A stretch of 64,000 nt of DNA, taken from NCBI RefSeq assembly GCF_000783395.1, contig NZ_JSFK01000015.1, positions 1 to 64,000 on the forward strand. Reading direction: 5' to 3'. This document shows positions 9,869 through 17,548 of the stretch, piece after piece. Position 1 is the first letter of the stretch. Each line of letters opens with the position of its first letter. This DNA is from Pseudomonas chlororaphis. GTDB lineage: Bacteria > Pseudomonadota > Gammaproteobacteria > Pseudomonadales > Pseudomonadaceae. A program made the position numbers and the translations under genes. Below the pieces are notes generated by a model. The model worked only from the letters and a program-made list of their open reading frames with translations, made no database searches and was not told where the DNA came from.

Positions 9869-10738
9869 TCAGGTTTTTTGCGCAGCCTTGAGGCATTTGA
9901 GGTCGTTGAAGTCTTTGCGCACCCCTTCGATCTTCTTCAACAAGCGCTGACGCTGTTGCGGCGTACTTTCGGCCATCAAATCCACCGCCAGCGAGCGTCC
10001 CTGCGCTTCAGTTTCGGCGAAGGCCTTGCGGTAATCGGCTGTCCATAAACTCTCGCGATTGACCAGAAGCGTCTCGATTCTCTGTGGGAATTCGGGGCTT
10101 TTGCGTTGTGCGACGGCGGCACTGAATTGCTTCTGCCAATGGGCGCGATTGGCGATCCATTGGGTGTACTGATCGCCCAACGCGGTCGACCAAGCCATGA
10201 CCCGCTGTTCCTGGGTGGCGCTCAAGGGGCCGAGCCAGTCATTCAAGCGTTTAACCATCCGCGCGCCACGCTCGGCAATTTGTTGATCAAGCGGTGGTTT
10301 GAGGTATTCCTGCTGACGCTTGCGCAGATCCTTGGCAAACGCGTCATTCATCTCGGCCACTTGCTTGTCATCCAGACCTTGCAACAGCTCAATGGCCGAA
10401 GGGGTGATCTCTCGAGCGGTTTCGGCAATGGCCTGCTTGGCTTCCGTCGTGCGCGCCTGTAACGCGGCATCGGTGACCTGATTGGTTTCGACCATGGTCT
10501 GCAGGCGATCAAGCCAGTCCAGATAACCCGGCAATTGCGTGGTGCAATGCCAGCTCAGGTGGTCCTTGAGGCGTTCGTTGAACCAGTCTTTCTGCTCGCC
10601 GTTCATGTCCAGGTAATCACCGAGCGTCCACGGAATAATGACGTCGAGATTGCGATAGGCCAGGCCGACGCGACTGCAAGCGCCGAGGGCGAGGGTGAAA
10701 ATCAGTAGTGCGGCGATGTGCTTGAACCAGCGAGACAT
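9869..10738 (-). CDS. DUF6279 family lipoprotein
   Basis: The 289-residue protein starts with a lipoprotein signal peptide (hydrophobic AALLIFTLALGAC, lipobox LGAC with Cys21), so it should be lipid-anchored, probably in the outer membrane facing the periplasm. The mature part is entirely helical and rich in Gln, Arg and Glu, with the family segments YRNLDVIIPWTLGDYLDM and WLGPLSATQEQRV. This architecture matches the DUF6279 proteins common in Pseudomonas, whose role is not known. It is a single gene, convergent with the hypothetical gene at 9354. Confidence 0.85.
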   Translation of the reverse strand: MSRWFKHIAALLIFTLALGACSRVGLAYRNLDVIIPWTLGDYLDMNGEQKDWFNERLKDHLSWHCTTQLPGYLDWLDRLQTMVETNQVTDAALQARTTEAKQAIAETAREITPSAIELLQGLDDKQVAEMNDAFAKDLRKRQQEYLKPPLDQQIAERGARMVKRLNDWLGPLSATQEQRVMAWSTALGDQYTQWIANRAHWQKQFSAAVAQRKSPEFPQRIETLLVNRESLWTADYRKAFAETEAQGRSLAVDLMAESTPQQRQRLLKKIEGVRKDFNDLKCLKAAQKT

Positions 10739-10816
10739 GGGCGAATCCTTGCGTGAGCCTGGCTTCGAGGGACTGATTCCTATGTGAACGCAGAATGAAC
10801 CCGGCAGTTCAGCCGA

Positions 10817-11533
10817 TCAATAGAACGCACGCGCAGCCTTGAGGGTGACGAGGCCGTCACATTCGCTGTTGTGCCCGGAATAGGCTGAGCAATCGCTGCC
10901 GCTGAGGCTGGAATTGCTGTAGATCAGATCGAGATCGACGCCCATGAACGGCCGGGACAATTTCACCGACCAGTCGGTAAAACTGCTGACATAACCACCG
11001 TCCACGGCGACGGGCGTGTTCAGTTGGTGGGTGGTGTATTTCATGCTGACGCCGATGCCGAATGGCTGGTTGCCGCCGAGATCGGCAAACAACGTGTTGT
11101 TCTGTTTGTCCGGGTCGTTGCTGAAGGCCACGCCGAAACGACTGCCGAGCAGGGTCAGGCCACCGAACAGCTCCTGGCTGTCGAGGGTGTCTACCTTGGG
11201 ATAGCTGTAGTGGATCATCCCGACTTCGTAGCCAAGGGTCTGATCGAAAGGTTGTTTAAAGCCGACATAGGAATCGATTTCGAGGTTCTTGCCCGGGGAG
11301 ATGCCCATACTCGGTGCGTACTGGCCGACATAGAGGCCGCTGTCGTGGCTCAGGTCGAGGCCGCCGTGGAATGAGCCGACTGCCGCCGGTTTGACCAGGC
11401 CCTGGGCCATGCTACGTGTGGGCGTGGTGCCGAGTTTGAGGTCGAAGTCGCCGAGTTCACGCTGGAAAATCTGCGCGTGCGCGGTCGCACTGGCCAATAG
11501 GCCTACGAGTAATAAACAGGATGTTTTGCGCAT
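10817..11533 (-). CDS. TorF family putative porin
   Basis: The 238-residue product has a signal peptide (KTSCLLLVGLLASATAHA) and alternating beta-strand sequence ending in F-Y, a typical outer-membrane C-terminus. The opening of the mature part with AQGLV, a GLYVGQY segment and repeated strand-turn-strand units fits the TorF/Gcw_chp putative porin family. That family is predicted to form small barrels, with no defined substrate. Two cysteines near the C-terminus (SDCSAYSGHNSEC) could form a disulfide. Similar proteins sit beside nitrogen and transport genes, but no partner is seen here. Confidence 0.75.
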   Translation of the reverse strand: MRKTSCLLLVGLLASATAHAQIFQRELGDFDLKLGTTPTRSMAQGLVKPAAVGSFHGGLDLSHDSGLYVGQYAPSMGISPGKNLEIDSYVGFKQPFDQTLGYEVGMIHYSYPKVDTLDSQELFGGLTLLGSRFGVAFSNDPDKQNNTLFADLGGNQPFGIGVSMKYTTHQLNTPVAVDGGYVSSFTDWSVKLSRPFMGVDLDLIYSNSSLSGSDCSAYSGHNSECDGLVTLKAARAFY

Positions 11534-11740
11534 GCGTCACTCCATGAACAGCGAGGGCAGGGCGGCGGGCCTGCTGAAACGCTTGATCTAGACGCGTGCA
11601 AGAATACCGGCGAATGCTCGGCATTGAAGGCCGTTCGTCGATTTAAAAGGATTTTTGTTTAATGCGGAGGGTATGTTGCGCGGTGCCAGTCCAGACGCTT
11701 CGAAGCTCAAAGCGCCTCTGGACGGGTGTAAAACCGGGTA

Positions 11741-11929
11741 TTACTTCTTGCCCAGGCTGATCTGCTTGGACGGGCCGAATGTCTGGCCACTGACGCCTTT
11801 GGCAATTTGCTGAATCTCGCCGCCGGACTTGAGGAACGCTGCGATCTGATCGTTGATCGATTCGCTGGTTTCAACGGCTGGAGCTGGCTTTGCTTTGCTG
11901 GTGGATGCTTTTACACGCATGGCGGCCAT
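11741..11929 (-). CDS. Small conserved basic protein of unknown function
   Basis: This 62-residue protein has a lysine/alanine-rich N-terminal tail (about residues 1-20), a helix with SINDQIAAFLKSGGEI, and a C-terminal GQTFGPSKQISLGKK. It resembles short conserved Pseudomonas proteins annotated only as hypothetical. Its size, charge and lack of a signal peptide suggest a cytoplasmic protein that may bind nucleic acid, which is inference. Coding is supported by codon pattern and isolated position. Its promoter must lie in the A+T-rich stretch 11930-12080. Confidence 0.6.
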   Translation of the reverse strand: MAAMRVKASTSKAKPAPAVETSESINDQIAAFLKSGGEIQQIAKGVSGQTFGPSKQISLGKK

Positions 11930-12270
11930 TAACCTGTAGAAAAGTAACTCGGCCAGGCATCGTACAGGAATAACTTGACAATTGCTTGGTAAATATCCCC
12001 GGGAATAACCAACCTCTTTGCTGCATTATTCTCGATTAAATGTTCGAAATATTCGGCTAACCTGCTGTTTTAAATAAGAACATTCAGGTGTTGAGGCATT
12101 CAGGTTTTCACCCGCGAGCGCTTGTGCCTGCCTGACGAGCGGCACTCAAGCACTGGCGCGAGCAAGGAAAATCAAGGCGTTGAGCGGGTTTCAACAGCGT
12201 GCGGATCTGCCGCCCGACGGCCACGCCAAAAACGGGTAGAATGCCGCCCACGCAATGAGGGTTTCGGAAA
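11930..12270 (+). promoter_or_regulatory. Gene-free promoter region upstream of cvfB
   Basis: The 341-bp stretch holds no plausible gene. Its left half is A+T-rich, with a TTGACA at 11974-11979 and a direct repeat CATTCAGGT at 12081-12089 and 12097-12105. Close to cvfB, TAGAAT at 12237-12242 makes a likely -10 element, which would put the start of transcription near 12249, some 22 bases before the ATG. No convincing -35 is seen. Confidence 0.4.
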
Positions 12271-13107
12271 ATGGCTTTAGTCGGGCGTTACAACAGTTTG
12301 CAAGTGGTTAAACACACTAACTTCGGTTTATATCTGGATGGCGGTGCCGACGGCGAGATTCTTTTGCCCAATCGTTATATCCCGAAAGATATTCCTACCG
12401 AAGATGAAGATTGGCTCAACGTATTTGTTTATCTGGACAGCGAAGACAAACTTCTCGCCACCACGGAAAAACCGAAAGTTCAGGTCGGCGAATTTGCCAG
12501 TCTGAAAGTCGTTGAAGTCAACAGCATCGGTGTGTTCCTCGATTGGGGGCTGCCGAAGGATCTGTTGCTGCCGTATTCCGAAGAAAAGCGCCAGATGACC
12601 GCCGGCGAATACTGCGTGGTGCACGTCTACCTCGACAAGCACACCCGCCGCATCACCGCGACCGCGCGTCTGGATCGCTACCTCGACAAGACCCCGGCCA
12701 ACTACAGCCAGGGCCAGGAAGTTGATCTGCTGGTTGCCGAAGCTACCGACATGGGCTTCAAGGCGATCATCAACAACAAGCACTGGGGCTTGATTCACAA
12801 GAACGAAATCTTCAAGTTCATGCGCGCCGGCATGATTGAGAAGGGCTACATCAAGGAAGTCCGTGCCGACGGCAAGATCGCCCTGAGCCTGCAACCGGTT
12901 GGCCAGGAAGCGGCCAGCAGCCTGAACTCGAAGATCCTCGCCAAGTTGCGCGACAACAGCGGCACGCTGCCGGTCAGCGACAAGAGCGATCCGGCGTTGA
13001 TCAGCAGCCTGTTCGGCGTCAGCAAAGGCAACTTCAAGAAGGCGATCGGCTCGCTGTACAAGGAAGGCAAGATCGTTATTCATGCTGATCGCATTGAACT
13101 AACCTGA
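12271..13107 (+). CDS. cvfB: CvfB family S1-domain RNA-binding protein
   Basis: The 278-residue protein consists of tandem S1-like OB folds: residues ~1-65 (VGRYNSLQVVKHTNFGLYLD), ~70-135 (VGEFASLKVVEVNSIGVFLDWG) and ~145-215 (EVDLLVAEATDMGFKAIINN). A winged helix follows at the C-terminus (LISSLFGVSKGNFKKAIGSL). This is the layout of Staphylococcus CvfB/YitL, which binds RNA and affects virulence gene expression. The Pseudomonas members have no established role; a post-transcriptional function is inferred. The N-terminal part is A+T-richer than the rest. The gene is separated from the next by 46 bp. Confidence 0.88.
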   Translation: MALVGRYNSLQVVKHTNFGLYLDGGADGEILLPNRYIPKDIPTEDEDWLNVFVYLDSEDKLLATTEKPKVQVGEFASLKVVEVNSIGVFLDWGLPKDLLLPYSEEKRQMTAGEYCVVHVYLDKHTRRITATARLDRYLDKTPANYSQGQEVDLLVAEATDMGFKAIINNKHWGLIHKNEIFKFMRAGMIEKGYIKEVRADGKIALSLQPVGQEAASSLNSKILAKLRDNSGTLPVSDKSDPALISSLFGVSKGNFKKAIGSLYKEGKIVIHADRIELT

Positions 13108-13153
13108 GCCTTGGGTGGCCCATGTTGCATGGGGCACACACGAGGTCGGGTCG

Positions 13154-13555
13154 ATGAAAAAAGCGCTGATTGCCTACGTTGCCACGCTGGTGACGTTTCT
13201 GTTACTCGACGGTCTCTGGCTCGGCCTGTTGATGGCGCCGACCTATCGCGAACTGCTCGGTTCGCTGATGCTTGAAAAACCGCTGCTGGTTCCGGCAGCG
13301 GTTTTTTATTGCCTGTATGTTTTTGGCTGCGTGGTGTTTGTGGTGATGCCGGCAGTGACCTGGCAGTGGGCGGCGAAGCGGGGTGCGTTGTTGGGGCTGG
13401 TGGCGTATGGCACGTATGACCTGACCAATTGGGCGACGTTGCGCGGCTGGTCGGTGCAGGTGACGTTGATGGATTGGGCGTGGGGGACCTTTGCCACGGC
13501 AGTGGCTTGTAGCGTTGGGTTTTTGTTGGCTAAACGACTGCATTCAGATCCATGA
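13154..13555 (+). CDS. DUF2177 family inner-membrane protein
   Basis: The 133-residue protein has four hydrophobic segments and the family motifs LLDGLWLG (first helix), YGTYDLTNWATLRGW (third) and DWAWGTFATA (fourth). DUF2177 proteins are small inner-membrane proteins of unknown function. An in-frame ATG 39 bases further upstream exists, but the start at 13154 is chosen because it gives the usual MKK N-terminus and follows GAGGTCGGG. An intrinsic-terminator-like hairpin lies inside the coding sequence. Confidence 0.82.
   Translation: MKKALIAYVATLVTFLLLDGLWLGLLMAPTYRELLGSLMLEKPLLVPAAVFYCLYVFGCVVFVVMPAVTWQWAAKRGALLGLVAYGTYDLTNWATLRGWSVQVTLMDWAWGTFATAVACSVGFLLAKRLHSDP
13275..13307 (+). terminator. 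Intrinsic-terminator-like hairpin inside the DUF2177 gene
   Basis: AAAAACCGCTGC (13275-13286) pairs perfectly with GCAGCGGTTTTT (13295-13306) around an 8-base loop, and the T run goes on to 13307. This has the form of a strong rho-independent terminator reading rightwards. It is about 165 bp past the cvfB stop and 40 codons into the DUF2177 frame, so it could end cvfB transcripts or attenuate DUF2177. Confidence 0.55.
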
Positions 13556-13579
13556 GCAGGGTTGATTGAACTGACGCCA

Positions 13580-13669
13580 TCGCTGGCAAGCCAGGCTCCC
13601 ACAGGGTTTTGTGTTGAACATGGAATCAGTGAGCAACCCCGGTCACTGTGGGAGCGGGCTTGCCAGCGA
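13580..13669. repeat. REP-type inverted repeat, CGCTGGCAAGCC family
   Basis: The left arm TCGCTGGCAAGCCAGGCTCC (13580-13599) and the right arm ending GGGCTTGCCAGCGA (13669) are imperfect inverse copies. It belongs with the copy at 51402-51485. It lies between DUF2177 and the EamA gene; nothing else is seen in 13556-13780. Confidence 0.85.
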
Positions 13670-13824
13670 ATGGCGGCGCAGCCGACAGCCATTCACCCCT
13701 GACGCCACTGAAGCACAAAATGTCTTTTCCAGACGGCTTTTTCTGTCTGACTGATTGATAATCCCCGGCACTGTTTTCTGACCATTGGATGGCCTGCCAT
13801 GTTGTGTGTATTCGAGGTGTTGCG

Positions 13825-14757
13825 GTGATTGTCGAGCGGCGTAATGCCGACAGCTTTGCCCTGCAAGTGATGATCGGCCTCTGCCTGATCTGGGGCGTGC
13901 AGCAGGTGATGATCAAGTGGGCAGCGGCGGATATCGCGCCAGTGATGCAAGCCGCGGGGCGCTCAGGGATTTCTGCGTTGCTGGTCGGCTTGCTGATCTG
14001 CTGGAAGGGCGGTTGGGATCAGGTCGGCAACACCTGGCGCGGTGGCTTGCTGGCCGGTGCGCTGTTCGGTCTGGAGTTCTTCTTCATCGCCGAAGGCCTG
14101 CAACTGACCACCGCCGCACACATGTCGGTGTTCCTCTACACCGCACCGATTTTCACCGCACTGGGTGTGCATTTCCTGTTGGCCAGTGAGCGACTGCGGC
14201 CGCTGCAATGGCTCGGCATCCTGCTCGCCTTCATTGGCATCGCGATTGCCTTCGCCGGCGGCGTGTCGTGGGACAACCTCGACCGGCGCATGCTGCTCGG
14301 CGATGCCTTTGGCGTATTGGCTGGCGCCTGTTGGGGCGCGACCACGGTGGTAGTGCGCGCCTCGCGTCTGTCGGAAGCACCGGTGACGCTGACCCTGTTC
14401 TATCAATTGATCGTCGGCTTCGTCGGGCTGCTCTTGATTGCGTTGTTCAGCGGCCAGATCACCCATGTCAGCCTGACCACCGTGGCGGTGGCCAGCGTAC
14501 TGTTCCAAGGGTTGGTGGTGTCGTTCTTCAGTTACCTGATCTGGTTCTGGTTGCTGCGCCGGTATCTGGCAGCCAACCTCGCGGTGTTTTCGTTCATGAC
14601 GCCGTTGTTCGGCGTGACCTTTGGCGTGCTGCTGCTCGGCGAACAATTGAGCGTGAATTTCGTCATCGGCGCCGTGCTGGTGTTGCTTGGCATCACCTTT
14701 GTCAGCGCCGAGCAGTGGTTGCGTCGGCGTTTGCGCAAAGCGCTGGGCCAGCGCTAG
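13825..14757 (+). CDS. EamA/DMT family exporter
   Basis: The product of about 310 residues has ten hydrophobic segments in two EamA repeats. The first opens LCLIWGVQQVMIKWAA, and the second begins after VLAGACWGATTVVVRAS. This is the drug/metabolite transporter fold of the inner membrane; the substrate cannot be read from sequence. The GTG at 13825 is preferred over an upstream ATG at 13789 because GAGGTG at 13814-13819 is well spaced from it. The 3' end overlaps the convergent MFS gene by 56 bp. Confidence 0.85.
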   Translation: MIVERRNADSFALQVMIGLCLIWGVQQVMIKWAAADIAPVMQAAGRSGISALLVGLLICWKGGWDQVGNTWRGGLLAGALFGLEFFFIAEGLQLTTAAHMSVFLYTAPIFTALGVHFLLASERLRPLQWLGILLAFIGIAIAFAGGVSWDNLDRRMLLGDAFGVLAGACWGATTVVVRASRLSEAPVTLTLFYQLIVGFVGLLLIALFSGQITHVSLTTVAVASVLFQGLVVSFFSYLIWFWLLRRYLAANLAVFSFMTPLFGVTFGVLLLGEQLSVNFVIGAVLVLLGITFVSAEQWLRRRLRKALGQR

Positions 14758-15883
14758 CCGACTGCATCGCCAGGCCACCAGCGATCAGCAAACCGCTGCC
14801 GGCGATTATCAGCGCCGGATGCAGGCCGCCGCTGAAATGGCTGCTCAACGCCGCCAGCAACGGGCCGCTGAGTTGGCCGACGGCGAAGCAAGCGGTGAGC
14901 ATGCCGGCATTGCGCTGGGTGGCATGCGGCGCCAGTTCCCGCGAGCGCTGCATCACCAGTTGCATGCAGGCGAGGAACGGCGTGCCGCAGAGGATCACGC
15001 CCAGCGCGAGACCGAGGCCGCTGCCGAGCAGGCAGGCGAATACACCGGCCGCTTGCAGCCACAACGTCGCCAGCAACCAGTGGCGGGTGGTTTCGGGATC
15101 GTGACGCCGTAGACTCACCAGCAACACGCCAAGCGCCGCGGCCAGACCGAAACACGGCCAGAACAGGTCTGCCTGCCATTTCCCGTGAAATTGCGCTGTG
15201 GCCATCTGCGAGAGGAAGGTCGCCGGAATGATGTAGCCGACGCCGTACAGCGCATAAATCACGGCCAACCGCCCGATGCCCGGATTCGATGGACTGACCG
15301 GCGCTGCAACCACCGTCGCCGTTGCGACAGGCGTTGGCAGCAGACGCCAGACACCCAACATCATCACCAACGCAGCCGCTGCATAAATCAGCCATAACGT
15401 CGCGGACGTCTGCTGCAACAGATGTGAGACCAGCGCCAACAACCCCGTGAGAAAAATCCCCAGACCCGGTCCGGCAAATACTAGGGCGCCCAGCCGTGGC
15501 CGACCTGCCGCCGCTGCCAGCGGCTGACTCAACGAAGTGATCATCACCAGCACCCAGGCACTCGCCACCCCGGTGCCAAAGCGCAGCACAAGGTGCGACC
15601 AGAACCCATCCGCCCAAAATGAAGCCAGCGTCAGCAGCACGCACAACCACAGGCCGCCATGCAGGCGCCGCTGAATCTGTTGCGGGCGATGCGCGAACAT
15701 CGCATCCACCGCACCGAGCAGGTAACCGAGGTAGTTGGCCGCTGCAATCAGACCAGCGGCTGTCAGGTCGATCTGCCCTTCGCTGAGCAGGTGCGGCATT
15801 TGCGGGGTGAGGGCGAAACGCCCGATGCCCATGGCCATCATCAGGGCCACGAAGCAGGCGGATAAGCGAATCAGGGGCGACAT
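14702..15883 (-). CDS. YbfB/YjiJ family MFS transporter
   Basis: The 393-residue protein has about twelve membrane segments and begins LSACFVALMMAMGIGRFALTPQMPHL, with the GIGRFALTPQMP signature of the YbfB/YjiJ group of major facilitator carriers. The second motif NYLGYLLGA follows in helix 2. The substrate is unknown. It is transcribed divergently from a LysR regulator 104 bp away, so the regulator probably controls it. The 3' end overlaps the EamA gene. Confidence 0.87.
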   Translation of the reverse strand: MSPLIRLSACFVALMMAMGIGRFALTPQMPHLLSEGQIDLTAAGLIAAANYLGYLLGAVDAMFAHRPQQIQRRLHGGLWLCVLLTLASFWADGFWSHLVLRFGTGVASAWVLVMITSLSQPLAAAAGRPRLGALVFAGPGLGIFLTGLLALVSHLLQQTSATLWLIYAAAALVMMLGVWRLLPTPVATATVVAAPVSPSNPGIGRLAVIYALYGVGYIIPATFLSQMATAQFHGKWQADLFWPCFGLAAALGVLLVSLRRHDPETTRHWLLATLWLQAAGVFACLLGSGLGLALGVILCGTPFLACMQLVMQRSRELAPHATQRNAGMLTACFAVGQLSGPLLAALSSHFSGGLHPALIIAGSGLLIAGGLAMQSASAGPALCANADATTARR

Positions 15884-15987
15884 GGTCGGGATTCCTTGGA
15901 AGGATCAATGACCGTCAGGCTAGGACTGATTGACTTTCTTTAAAATTGAATAATAGTGAGTAACTTGTTCTGTTCTGGAGAAAGGTT

Positions 15988-16881
15988 GTGGAATTCAGCC
16001 AACTGCGGATCTTTCAGGCCGTTGCCGAGGAAGGGTCGATCACCCGCGCCGCCGAACGTCTGCACCGGGTGCCATCGAATCTGTCGACCCGACTGAAGCA
16101 GCTCGAAGAGCAACTGGGTGTAGAGCTTTTCGTCCGTGAGCGTCAGCGTTTGCAACTGTCGCCTGCGGGAAAAGTCCTGCTGGACTACACCGGCAAACTG
16201 TTTGCCTTGCGTGATCAGGCCAGTGCGGCGGTGATGGGCGGGCAGCCGGCGGGGGACTTTGTGTTGGGTACCATGTACAGCACGGCGGCGATTCATTTGC
16301 CCGAGTTGCTGGCGCGCTATCACAAGCAGTATCCGGCGGTGAATTTGCAAGTGCAGTCGGCGCCGAGCGGGGAGTTGCTGGAAGGGTTGCTCACCGGGCG
16401 CCTCGACGCTGCATTGGTGGACGGGCCACTGGAACTGGCCGGGCTCGACGGCGTGCCGCTGTGCGAAGAGCGGCTGGTGCTGATCACTGAAATCGATCAC
16501 CCGCTGGTGCACAGCGCCCGGGATGTTGAAGGACGCTCGGTGTTTACCTTTCGCCAGGGTTGCTCCTACCGCATGCGCCTGGAAGCGTGGTTTTCGCACT
16601 ACCACGCAGCGATGGGCCGGGCGATGGAAATCGAGTCGTATCAGGGCATGCTCGCCTGCGTGATTGCCGGCAGTGGTGTGGCGTTGATGTCGGAGTCGAT
16701 GCTGGCAAGCCTGCCGGGGCGTGAACGGGTCGCGGTGCATCCGTTGGCCGAGCCATTTGCGGGTGCGACAACATGGCTCATGTGGCGCAAGGGCATGCTC
16801 GGCGCCAACCTCAATGCGTGGATTGAGGTGCAGCAGGCTGTCTATCCTGCGGCTCAGATCGAAACACGAGAAACAGCCTGA
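15988..16881 (+). CDS. LysR family regulator, PtrR/YneJ-like
   Basis: The 297-residue protein has an N-terminal winged HTH (FQAVAEEGSITRAAERLHR, VPSNLSTRLKQLEEQLG) and a LysR substrate-binding domain from residue ~90. The sequence AAERLHRVPSNLSTRLKQLE is very close to the group of PtrR/YneJ regulators. The GTG start is chosen for GGAGAAAG at 15977-15984. It is divergent from the MFS carrier through an A+T-rich promoter region and probably regulates it. By gene order it matches the regulator next to PA1414 in P. aeruginosa (from memory). Confidence 0.88.
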   Translation: MEFSQLRIFQAVAEEGSITRAAERLHRVPSNLSTRLKQLEEQLGVELFVRERQRLQLSPAGKVLLDYTGKLFALRDQASAAVMGGQPAGDFVLGTMYSTAAIHLPELLARYHKQYPAVNLQVQSAPSGELLEGLLTGRLDAALVDGPLELAGLDGVPLCEERLVLITEIDHPLVHSARDVEGRSVFTFRQGCSYRMRLEAWFSHYHAAMGRAMEIESYQGMLACVIAGSGVALMSESMLASLPGRERVAVHPLAEPFAGATTWLMWRKGMLGANLNAWIEVQQAVYPAAQIETRETA

Positions 16882-16897
16882 ACCAATGACGGCGAAC

Positions 16898-16996
16898 TCT
16901 GTTCAATTCAGTAACAGATCATTGCGGATTTGGCCGAGCATTACGTAGGACTTCGGACTATTATCAGTGCGAAGCGGCCTCAGAATTCCGGCCGCT
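16898..16996 (+). promoter_or_regulatory. Promoter and structured leader of the PA1414-like gene
   Basis: The region has an inverted repeat TCTGTT-N9-AACAGA (16898-16918), a possible -10 TATTAT at 16959-16964, and a hairpin AGCGGCC-N10-GGCCGCT at 16973-16996. If the -10 is right, transcription would start near 16971 and the hairpin would be at the very 5' end of the RNA. TTGCG at 16922-16926 gives at best half of an Anr-type site. Confidence 0.35.
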
Positions 16997-17023
16997 CAGC
17001 ACCACCCTGAAGGGGGCATGACG

Positions 17024-17152
17024 ATGAAAGAGAAAATTCAAAACTGGCTGCACGATTTGGGTGTTGCCCTCGGTTTGATCGAACCGCCTCTGCAACCTGT
17101 ACCGATCCGCACCGATGACGAGCAGCGCCGCCGTCAACAACGGCGCCGGTAA
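17024..17152 (+). CDS. Small PA1414-like protein
   Basis: This 42-residue protein has an amphipathic helix (KEKIQNWLHDLGVALGLIE), a proline segment PPLQPVP, and a very basic end (RRRQQRRR). The ATG at 17024 is preferred to the one at 17018 because AAGGGGG (17009-17016) is correctly spaced only from it. From memory, short Pseudomonas proteins of this kind are called the PA1414 family, and the flanking LysR and gbu genes support that locus. In P. aeruginosa the PA1414 locus is known for the low-oxygen small RNA SicX, so the transcript may matter more than the peptide. Both points need checking by alignment. Confidence 0.55.
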   Translation: MKEKIQNWLHDLGVALGLIEPPLQPVPIRTDDEQRRRQQRRR

Positions 17153-17181
17153 CGCCCCCGATCCGAGATCAAAGGATTCAG

Positions 17182-17253
17182 ATCAAGAGATCGCAGCCTG
17201 CGGCAACTCCTGCATAAAACGGTGTAGGCGCTGCCGCAGGCTGCGATCTTTTG
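17182..17253. repeat. Inverted repeat, GATCGCAGCCTGCGGCA family
   Basis: AGATCGCAGCCTGCGGCA (left) and TGCCGCAGGCTGCGATCT (right) form an inverted pair with a short spacer. It lies between the convergent PA1414-like and ACP-like genes and may serve as terminator. The second full copy is at 40944-41030 and a half copy is near 49603. Confidence 0.85.
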
Positions 17254-17256
17254 CTT

Positions 17257-17505
17257 TTAATGACGGCCGATCTCAAGCAAAAACCGGCTCAAGTCGTTCG
17301 CGGTCTTCGCGGTCTTGAGCATGCGGTCTTCCTCGGCGGTGAACGCCGTCAGCCCGAATTCATCTTCCAGATGAAAGATCAAATCCTCGATGTCGGCTTT
17401 CTCCAGGCCCAACTGCACCAGACTGGTGTTGTCGTTGAATTCGCGGGTTTCCAGCAGACGCCGGATATACCGGTGCACGGCGGCACGTACGGCAGCTCTT
17501 CTCAT
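17257..17505 (-). CDS. Acyl-carrier-protein-like protein lacking the carrier serine
   Basis: The 82-residue protein has the size and helix pattern of an acyl carrier protein, with LGLEKADIEDLIFHLEDEFG where ACPs have LGxDSL-x-x-x-EL-x-x-x-LEEEFG. The serine that takes phosphopantetheine is replaced (D-S-L becomes E-K-A), so it should not carry a prosthetic group. The start at 17505 gives the usual ACP length; the frame stays open 72 bases further upstream. It follows the MBL-fold gene by 43 bp on the same strand and is probably co-transcribed. A regulatory or docking role is only a guess. Confidence 0.65.
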   Translation of the reverse strand: MRRAAVRAAVHRYIRRLLETREFNDNTSLVQLGLEKADIEDLIFHLEDEFGLTAFTAEEDRMLKTAKTANDLSRFLLEIGRH

Positions 17506-17548
17506 GGCAGATTTTTCTGATGGTTGTTGTGTTTGAGTGAAGCAGGCC

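Noticed and set aside
14754..15908. A 384-codon minus-strand frame overlapping the MFS gene
   Set aside because: It overlaps the real MFS frame almost completely and gives an arginine-rich, non-membrane product without a family pattern.
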